Shown: positions 58,158 through 64,000 of the stretch, one piece after another
Numbering within the stretch: the first letter of the stretch is position 1
How the letters are laid out: each line of letters opens with the position of its first letter
Assembly (NCBI GenBank): GCA_027486895.1
Contig: JAIXOE010000019.1
Location: forward strand, 62,001-126,000
Direction: 5' to 3'
DNA from: Sphingomonadales bacterium
GTDB taxonomy: Bacteria; Pseudomonadota; Alphaproteobacteria; Sphingomonadales; Sphingomonadaceae
Length of the DNA: 64,000 nucleotides
Notes under the pieces: generated by a model
The model's database searches: none
The model's input: the letters and a program-made list of their open reading frames with translations, nothing else
What the model was told of the DNA's origin: nothing
Made by a program: the position numbers and the translations under genes

Positions 58158-60374
58158 TTATTCGGTCAGCGTGAGCCCGGTCCACTTTGCGAGAAACGCA
58201 TAAATGTCAGAATATTCGTCAATCACCTTGTCGGTCGGCTTGCCTGAACCATGGCCTGCGCGGCTTTCGATACGTATAATCTTCGGCTTGTTGCCGGTGT
58301 CTGCAGCCTGCAGGGCAGAGATATATTTGAAGCTATGCCCGGGAACCACACGGTCATCGGTATCCGCAGTCGAAACGATGACAGCTGGATATTCGACGCC
58401 TGATTTGATGTTGTGATAGGGTGAATAGGTCATCTGCATTTTGAAGTCGGCTTCCTTGCTAGGGTAGCCATAATCATCGACCCAATAGCGGCCAGCCGTA
58501 AAGCGGTCGAAGCGCACCATGTCCATCACGCCCACTGCGGCATGTCCCGCAGCGAACAAGTCGGGACGCTGGTTCACAACTGCACCGATCAGCAATCCGC
58601 CATTGGACCGCCCCTCAATGGCAATCTTGCCCTTGGCCGAAACACCGCTTGAAATCAGATATTCAGCAGCCGCGGCAAAATCATCAAACACGTTTTGTTT
58701 GTTCATCAAGCGACCAGCGTCATGCCATGGCTTTCCATATTCGCCGCCACCACGAATATTGGCGAGGGCGAACACGCCGCCGGATTGCAACCAAGCCATG
58801 CGCGTTGGCGAATATGTCGGTGTCTGCGAAATGTTGAACCCGCCATAGGAATAGAGCAACGTCGGCGCGCCCTTCGACAGATCGAGATCTTTCTTGTGCA
58901 CGATGAACATCGGTATTTTCGTGCCATCCTTTGACGGATAAAATACCTGCTCAACCGAAAAGTCCGCTGGGTTGAAGCTTAATTTAGGTTGGGCGAATGG
59001 CGACGAAGCACCGGTCTTGCTGTCGAACCGATATACCGCGCCTGGCTGATTGAAGCTGGAGAAACCGTAAAATGTTTCCGGATCACCCGGCGTTCCAGAA
59101 AATCCGCTGGCTGTCCCGATCGCGTTAAGCTTGATTTCCTGAACGGGCTGACCAGCAAGGTCCGTCATCAGGGCCATAGATTTGGCGTCTTTGATATATG
59201 ACAGGATGAGGCGGTTGCCGACAATCTGCGCGCGCGATAACGTCTCGGCGCGTTCGGGTACGACATCGACGAAGTCATAGCCTTCCCCCATGCACACATT
59301 GTCAGGACTGGTTTGATCTTCGCAAGGAATACGATTGAGTATCTTGGCTTTAAGATCAACCGCAACGACCTTCAGCTTTGGTGCGCCCTTATTTGTTGTG
59401 AACCAAAGCGTGTTGCCCATGCCTTCGATAAGGCCCCAGTCATGCTCAAGACCCGTGACGAGCGGCTGGGGTTTCCATGTTGGCTTTTTGCCAAGCGCCA
59501 TGACGTGCAGCTCATATTTCTCATCGGTACCCGAAGACGTCGTTATGACTGCCCACTTGCCGTCGTGAGTCACTTGCGCGCTATGCCCATATTCGGGCTT
59601 GTCCGGCGTTGCATATATTGCCTTGTCTTCCGACTGGGGCGTGCCGATTTTGTGGTAATATATGGTCTGGTTATAGTTCAGCTGCTGGAATGCGGCGCCT
59701 TCTTTTGGCTCCGAAAAGCGCGAGTATAAAAACCCGTCATTGCCGACCCAGCTTATGTTGGTGAATTTCGCCCAGTTGATTTCGTCGGCCAGTACCTTGC
59801 CCGTAACGGTGTCGAGGACTTTGATCGTCCGCCAGTCCGAACCACCATCCTGAATGGCATAGGCCAGAAGTTTGCCATTTTTCGATGGGACCCAGCTATC
59901 GAGCGCAGTGGCGCCGTCTTTCGCCCATAGATTGGGATCGATCAAAATGCGGTCGGCGCCAGTCAGTCCCTTGCGCACATACAAAACGGACTGGTTCTGC
60001 AAGCCGTCATTCTTTGTGAAGAAATAATAGCCGCCCGCTTTTTCGGGAAGGCCGAAACGCTCATAATCGAAAAGCTTCTTCATACGCTCGGCGAGCACTT
60101 TCTTGCCGGGCAATGTTTCCAGATATGCGTCCGTAACGGCATTCTGCGCCTTCACCCATTCAGCGACTTCCGGATTGACGCGTACATCGTCTTCAAGCCA
60201 GCGGTAGGGATCGGCAACTTTTACGCCGAATTGTTCCTCGACGACATTGACAGTTTTGGTCTGCGGATAGGTCAATTTGACTTCGGCATCGGTGGCAGCT
60301 GAATCTTGGGCCATGGCGACCGACGAAATCGGCGACATCATGACGGCTGCCCCAACCAAAAATACACTTCGCAT
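58158..60374 (-). CDS. Prolyl oligopeptidase (S9A), exported
   Basis: A 738-residue serine peptidase with a signal peptide (about 1-22, ending VAMAQ). An N-terminal beta-propeller precedes the hydrolase domain: nucleophile Ser in GRSNGGLL (about 590), Asp in TADTDDRV (about 675) and His in SRAGHGSGKP (about 707). It cleaves short peptides after Pro in the periplasm. A membrane-anchored winged-helix regulator gene lies 112 bases upstream on the same strand. Confidence 0.92.
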   Translation of the reverse strand: MRSVFLVGAAVMMSPISSVAMAQDSAATDAEVKLTYPQTKTVNVVEEQFGVKVADPYRWLEDDVRVNPEVAEWVKAQNAVTDAYLETLPGKKVLAERMKKLFDYERFGLPEKAGGYYFFTKNDGLQNQSVLYVRKGLTGADRILIDPNLWAKDGATALDSWVPSKNGKLLAYAIQDGGSDWRTIKVLDTVTGKVLADEINWAKFTNISWVGNDGFLYSRFSEPKEGAAFQQLNYNQTIYYHKIGTPQSEDKAIYATPDKPEYGHSAQVTHDGKWAVITTSSGTDEKYELHVMALGKKPTWKPQPLVTGLEHDWGLIEGMGNTLWFTTNKGAPKLKVVAVDLKAKILNRIPCEDQTSPDNVCMGEGYDFVDVVPERAETLSRAQIVGNRLILSYIKDAKSMALMTDLAGQPVQEIKLNAIGTASGFSGTPGDPETFYGFSSFNQPGAVYRFDSKTGASSPFAQPKLSFNPADFSVEQVFYPSKDGTKIPMFIVHKKDLDLSKGAPTLLYSYGGFNISQTPTYSPTRMAWLQSGGVFALANIRGGGEYGKPWHDAGRLMNKQNVFDDFAAAAEYLISSGVSAKGKIAIEGRSNGGLLIGAVVNQRPDLFAAGHAAVGVMDMVRFDRFTAGRYWVDDYGYPSKEADFKMQMTYSPYHNIKSGVEYPAVIVSTADTDDRVVPGHSFKYISALQAADTGNKPKIIRIESRAGHGSGKPTDKVIDEYSDIYAFLAKWTGLTLTE

Positions 60375-60486
60375 ATTATCATTTCCCCAACTCTCGAAAT
60401 TTCTGTCATCGGACTATATCGTCCATACTTGAACGCCAACTATTCCCGCTGTCGCCCGCAAGAATATTTCGCATTTTCGTCGAAAA

Positions 60487-61554
60487 TCAATCACCGCGTT
60501 GCCGCTGCGCCAACAATATAGCAGCCGTTATTCCTGCGGCTAACAGCATGCTTTCAAGACCACCGGTGACGATCTGGCTGATGGGTCCGAAACCCGTTTC
60601 GCCGAAGAAGCCGCCGATTTGGTCAAACCGCAGCCGCGATTGGGGAAGAAGCCGGGCCAGCTCATATATGCTTCCCCCAAGCAGCCGGCCGCCGGCCAAG
60701 ACAATGCCGACCCCGGCAATTGCTCCGGCGGAGGCGGCGGGTAATATTGCGAACCGAAGAGGCATGTCGGGCATCTGCCGTCGACCAAGCCATACGCCAA
60801 GCCCGACTGAGGCACCAATCGCCGCTCCTTCCAGTGCGCCGGTGATTTGGGTGGGTGATTGACCAAGCACCAGATTAAATGCGTCCAACCCAAGCAGCTT
60901 CACAATACCGCCAACCAGAAAACCCCCCGCCGCGGCGCCGGCCATAGTTGCGGACCAACGGGCTGACTTCCAAAGGCCGACCAAAGCGATTCCGAAACTG
61001 ACACCCGCTGCGCCAAGCAATGCTACAAGTATCGTAATGGCTGTCAGGACGAGTACGATAGATGCCGCGCCCGAACCGGAAGCCATTGGCTGCGATGCAC
61101 CCGCAAATCCGTAGAAAAGCCCGCCAAGCAGTCCCGCCAGCCCACCACCGACAACGCCCGCACCGCCAAGCGCCCAAAATGTCGCCCAGTCGGTCGTGGT
61201 ATCAGTGGCTTGAGAATTAATGGGTGCCGACACAGCATTGCCTTCGACAGCAGCGATAAAGCGATAACCATGCTTCGGCACGGTCTCGATAAACATCGGC
61301 CGCGTTGCGTCGTCCTCAAGGACACGGCGCAGGCTGCGAATACATTGCGTGAGTGCTTCGTCAGTTACGGGAACGCCGCGCCACACATCATCCATGAACC
61401 GGTCTTTGGACACGAGCGCGCCAGCATTGGTGACCAGCAGGACAAGCGCATCGAAATAACGGCTGGATACATCCACCACAGTGCCGTCGCAGTGCAGACG
61501 TCGGCTATCGACCTGAAGCGTGAAGCGGCCGAACCGAAAGCTATCTGATTTCAT
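60487..61554 (-). CDS. Polytopic membrane protein with N-terminal winged-helix domain
   Basis: A 355-residue protein. Residues 1-105 form an OmpR/ToxR/CadC-type winged helix (LQVDSRRLHCDGTVVDVSSR, VPVTDEALTQCIRSLRRVL, IETVPKHGYRFIA). The rest is unusual: not one helix and a periplasmic sensor as in CadC, but about six Gly/Ala-rich membrane segments (about 127-350) with short loops. A membrane-bound regulator is inferred; target and signal unknown, possibly the S9 peptidase gene next to it. Confidence 0.8.
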   Translation of the reverse strand: MKSDSFRFGRFTLQVDSRRLHCDGTVVDVSSRYFDALVLLVTNAGALVSKDRFMDDVWRGVPVTDEALTQCIRSLRRVLEDDATRPMFIETVPKHGYRFIAAVEGNAVSAPINSQATDTTTDWATFWALGGAGVVGGGLAGLLGGLFYGFAGASQPMASGSGAASIVLVLTAITILVALLGAAGVSFGIALVGLWKSARWSATMAGAAAGGFLVGGIVKLLGLDAFNLVLGQSPTQITGALEGAAIGASVGLGVWLGRRQMPDMPLRFAILPAASAGAIAGVGIVLAGGRLLGGSIYELARLLPQSRLRFDQIGGFFGETGFGPISQIVTGGLESMLLAAGITAAILLAQRQRGD

Positions 61555-61685
61555 ATTTCACCAAATGCTCATGTCCTGCCCATGCCCGCAATATCGCGAC
61601 GTTCTTTGTGCATAGCCTCCAATCGGTGGAAAGGGCAATCTCATGACGCACACTGCTCTATCGATCACAAACACCCTAAAACGAA

Positions 61686-61717
61686 AAAGGGCGGCACCCT
61701 ATCGGATACCGCCCTTT
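61686..61717 (-). terminator. Terminator of the ribosomal-protein operon
   Basis: 9-bp stem AAAGGGCGG / CCGCCCTTT with a 14-base loop, followed on the minus strand by CCGCCCTTTTTCGTTTT-like T-rich sequence, 25 bases past the rplQ stop. Confidence 0.9.
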
Positions 61718-61741
61718 AGAAACTCTTTAAGCGAAACGCGC

Positions 61742-62155
61742 TTATTCAGCGTCGTCCAATACTTCGACTGGTCCGCTGTCTTGACCCTTGGCGTCGACGT
61801 TGCGGTCAACGAGTTCGATAACGCCCATTGGTGCAGCGTCCGAACCACGGAAGCCAGCCTTGATCACGCGGCTGTAACCACCACTGCGGTCAGCATAGCG
61901 CGTTGCCAGTTCGTCAAACAACTTTACCAGCTGCTTGTCGTCCATCAAACGGCTCATCGCGAGACGACGGTTGGACAAGCCCCCCTTCTTCGCAAGCGTG
62001 ATCAGCTTTTCGATGTAAGGACGCAGTTCCTTCGCCTTTGGCAAAGTCGTCTTGATCTGTTCGTGCTTGATAAGCGACGCTGCCATGTTGCGAAGCATCG
62101 CGGTACGGTGCGACGTGGTACGTTGCAGCTTACGGTGGCCAACTTTATGGCGCAT
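61742..62155 (-). CDS. rplQ: 50S ribosomal protein L17
   Basis: A 137-residue ribosomal protein. [20 protein letters not shown] at the N-terminus is diagnostic; [20 protein letters not shown] follows. The C-terminal part is acidic as in related Alphaproteobacteria. AAAGGA precedes ATG 62155. It is separated from rpoA by 170 bases with a hairpin. Confidence 0.98.
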   Translation of the reverse strand: MRHKVGHRKLQRTTSHRTAMLRNMAASLIKHEQIKTTLPKAKELRPYIEKLITLAKKGGLSNRRLAMSRLMDDKQLVKLFDELATRYADRSGGYSRVIKAGFRGSDAAPMGVIELVDRNVDAKGQDSGPVEVLDDAE

Positions 62156-62293
62156 ATTTCATTCCTTTCTTGCCGACCCTTCCGGGCGGGAAACCGGTTC
62201 CCACTTTCCCTGAAGGGATCGGTCGTTCGTAGGGGGTCCGTGTCAGGTAACCCGATCCAGGCCTGTTAAGGGTGGCCCTTTGCCCTGTAACAA

Positions 62294-62318
62294 TGGGCCA
62301 AAGCATTGCTTCGGCCCA
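62294..62318 (-). other. Strong hairpin between rpoA and rplQ
   Basis: TGGGCCAAAGC-ATT-GCTTCGGCCCA forms an 11-bp stem (one G-U on the minus strand) with a 3-base loop, eight bases after the rpoA stop. On the minus strand TTGTTACAG follows, a poor T-run. It may attenuate, process or stabilise the rpoA-rplQ transcript. Confidence 0.6.
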
Positions 62319-62325
62319 TATATTC

Positions 62326-63387
62326 TTATCCGAGCAGTTCCTGCTCAAGCTTCTTAGCCATCTCTTCGATATTCTCGGGCGGCCAGCCTGGGATGTCCAT
62401 GCCGAGACGCAGACCCATCGACGACAGTACTTCCTTGATTTCGTTCAGCGACTTGCGACCGAAATTAGGCGTACGCAGCATTTCGGCTTCGCTCTTTTGA
62501 ACGAGGTCGCCGATGTAGATGATGTTGTCGTTCTTGAGGCAGTTTGCGCTGCGGACCGACAATTCCAACTCGTCGACTTTCTTGAGAAGATAACGGTTGA
62601 GCTGGTTTGCATCCGATTCTTCCGAAGACGCAGATGGTGCAGCCATGCCGATCATTGGCGACGATGCAGCCATCGAATCTTCGAAGTGGACGAAAACTTG
62701 CAACTGGTCCTGTAGAATGCGTGCGGCATAAGCCACTGCGTCTTCAGGGGTTACAGTGCCGTCGGTTTCGATAGTCAGCGAAAGCTTGTCATAGTCAAGT
62801 TCTTGACCGATGCGCGCATTATCAACCTTGTAAGCAACCTGACGTACAGGCGAATACAGGCTATCGACCGGAATAAGGCCAATTGGCGCATCTGCTGGAC
62901 GATTGGCAACTGCAGGAACATAGCCCTTGCCGCTGTCGGCAGTGATTTCCATGTTGAGCGTCGCACCATCGTCGAGATGGCAGATCACGAGGTCAGGGTT
63001 CATCACTTGGATGTCGCCCGAAACAGCGATGTCACCAGCGGTTACCGCGCCGGGGCCAGTTGCCGAAAGCTGAAGACGCTTTGGACCTTCGCCCTCCATC
63101 TTCAACGCAACTTGCTTGATGTTCAAAACGATGTCGGTGACATCTTCACGCACGCCAGCAAGTGACGAGAATTCGTGCAACACGTTTTCGATTTTGATCG
63201 ATGTGATCGCTGCGCCCTGCAACGATGAGAGCAATACGCGACGCAGCGCGTTGCCGAGAGTCAAACCAAAGCCACGCTCAAGCGGCTCTGCAACAAAAAT
63301 TGCCTTGCGCTTCGCATCGCTACCTGACTTGAGTTCAAGTGCGTTGGGCTTTTTCAGTTCCTGCCAGTTCTTAATATTGACGGACAT
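62326..63387 (-). CDS. rpoA: RNA polymerase alpha subunit
   Basis: A 353-residue alpha subunit. The N-terminal dimerisation domain includes [20 protein letters not shown] and [18 protein letters not shown]; the C-terminal DNA-binding domain has [20 protein letters not shown] and [15 protein letters not shown] 63387 follows AAGGGG; an upstream reading without a binding site is rejected. In the rpsM-rpsK-rpoA-rplQ order. Confidence 0.98.
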   Translation of the reverse strand: MSVNIKNWQELKKPNALELKSGSDAKRKAIFVAEPLERGFGLTLGNALRRVLLSSLQGAAITSIKIENVLHEFSSLAGVREDVTDIVLNIKQVALKMEGEGPKRLQLSATGPGAVTAGDIAVSGDIQVMNPDLVICHLDDGATLNMEITADSGKGYVPAVANRPADAPIGLIPVDSLYSPVRQVAYKVDNARIGQELDYDKLSLTIETDGTVTPEDAVAYAARILQDQLQVFVHFEDSMAASSPMIGMAAPSASSEESDANQLNRYLLKKVDELELSVRSANCLKNDNIIYIGDLVQKSEAEMLRTPNFGRKSLNEIKEVLSSMGLRLGMDIPGWPPENIEEMAKKLEQELLG

Positions 63388-63487
63388 GGATTTCCCCTTG
63401 GGTTTTGCGGGACCGGCAATTTGGTGCACCGTGCCGGTTCGCGGGTAAAAGAAGGAACGACTGACCAGCCGCCCCTGAAACGAATGC

Positions 63488-63877
63488 TTAGACGCGCCGA
63501 CGCTTGGAAGGACGGACGCCATTGTGCGGGATTGATGTCACGTCGCGAATCGAGGTGATGGTGAAACCAACTGCCTGCAATGCGCGAAGTGCCGATTCAC
63601 GACCCGAACCAGGACCCTTAACTTCGACTTCAAGCGTACGAACGCCATGTTCAGCGGCCTTCTTGCCTGCGTCTTCTGCTGCAACCTGTGCTGCATAAGG
63701 CGTCGACTTGCGGCTGCCCTTGAAACCCATGGTTCCTGCGGATGACCAGCTGATCGCGTTGCCCTGGGCATCGGTGATCGTGATCATGGTGTTGTTGAAG
63801 CTGGCATTGACGTGTGCGACGCCTGCCGAAATATTTTTACGCTCCCGCTTTTTAATGCGTTGTGGTTCGCGTGCCAT
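63488..63877 (-). CDS. rpsK: 30S ribosomal protein S11
   Basis: A 129-residue S11. [20 protein letters not shown] and the C-terminal [18 protein letters not shown] are diagnostic. AGGA about ten bases upstream of ATG 63877. It lies between rpsM and rpoA. Confidence 0.98.
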   Translation of the reverse strand: MAREPQRIKKRERKNISAGVAHVNASFNNTMITITDAQGNAISWSSAGTMGFKGSRKSTPYAAQVAAEDAGKKAAEHGVRTLEVEVKGPGSGRESALRALQAVGFTITSIRDVTSIPHNGVRPSKRRRV

Positions 63878-63934
63878 ATAATGTGTATCCTATTCGAAAA
63901 TGCGAAGAAAAAATAATCAGGCAAAAGCCAGTGA

Positions 63935-64000
63935 TTACTTCTTCTTGCCCGCGATTGCCTTGGACTTGCCCTTACGGGTGCGCGCATTGGTATGCGTACG
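63935..64000 (-). CDS. rpsM: 30S ribosomal protein S13, C-terminal fragment
   Basis: The last 21 codons of rpsM: RTHTNARTRKGKSKAIAGKK then a final Lys and a TAA stop at 63935-63937. The gene continues beyond the right edge. Basic tail and position before rpsK confirm it. Confidence 0.95.
   Translation of the reverse strand, partial: RTHTNARTRKGKSKAIAGKKK

Noticed and set aside
62326-63522. Longer rpoA reading starting at 63522
   Set aside because: The added 45 residues overlap rpsK, lack a ribosome binding site and are absent from the alpha-subunit family; AAGGGG before 63387 marks the true start.

Overview
The window looks like a chromosomal segment of an alphaproteobacterium of the order Sphingomonadales, with moderate GC by eye (Sphingorhabdus/Sphingopyxis-like; this is inference from gene content, not a database match). 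Pointers are the rpmF-plsX-fabH-ihfA-merR block, class I lysyl-tRNA synthetase, an RcdA/DUF1465 protein, EI-Ntr (PtsP), the exosortase-A type glycosyltransferase and O-glycosylation ligase, many outer-membrane/periplasm hydrolases with signal peptides, and an alphaproteobacterial GTTC-N7-GTTC SOS box. No rRNA, tRNA, CRISPR, transposase or integrase gene was recognised. The window opens inside an RcnB-like gene and closes inside rpsM.

Layout. 1-6.8 kb: exported RcnB-like repeat protein, exported amidohydrolase plus a prolyl-4-hydroxylase-like oxygenase, exported DUF885 peptidase, alpha/beta hydrolase, fatty-acid desaturase. 6.8-13.2 kb: corA-lysK on the minus strand, divergent from a tightly overlapping run of DinG-like helicase, SixA-like phosphatase and GNAT acetyltransferase. 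13.2-16.1 kb: rpmF-plsX-fabH-ihfA-merR (minus), the lipid-synthesis initiation block. 16.3-18.7 kb: MAPEG protein, metallo-beta-lactamase fold hydrolase, then the most unusual locus: an S24 LexA/CI-like repressor divergent from a Cro-sized HTH protein and an unknown 101-residue protein, with overlapping palindromes and an exact SOS box between them. 18.7-22.5 kb: exosortase-A-associated glycan genes. 22.6-31.2 kb: MscS channel, MaoC/thiolase/ABM/PNPOx-type genes, dipeptide epimerase, PHA depolymerase, ABC exporter, RcdA.

31.3-42.3 kb: two divergent DUF465 proteins, ptsP, a RodZ-like protein, cpoB-tilS-ftsH (Tol-Pal, tRNA modification and membrane proteolysis), two paralogous small secreted proteins resembling Rap1a/Tai immunity proteins, DUF3800 and DUF3667 genes, rpoZ. 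42.4-47.2 kb: phospholipase-D family protein, phospholipid-methyltransferase-like protein, ABM-MFS pair, LysR regulator. 47.4-57.3 kb: xseB-ispA-coaD (isoprenoid/CoA), DUF2721 and acyl-CoA ligase, gyrB, RlpA-like protein, ygfZ, pyrC, rarD. 57.4-61.6 kb: a Tyr/Asp/Arg-rich secreted protein, prolyl oligopeptidase and a polytopic winged-helix regulator. 61.7-64 kb: the end of the ribosomal-protein operon, rpsM-rpsK-rpoA-rplQ, closed by a clear terminator.

Most of the window is housekeeping, with very tight packing (ATGA/TTGA start-stop overlaps and convergent overlaps). The accessory signal is concentrated at 17.4-18.7 kb (phage-like switch wired to SOS), 18.7-22.5 kb (exopolysaccharide), 39.1-41.9 kb (paralogous secreted proteins and DUFs) and the 46.0-46.3 kb intergenic region (a strong palindrome and a minus-strand terminator with no obvious gene).
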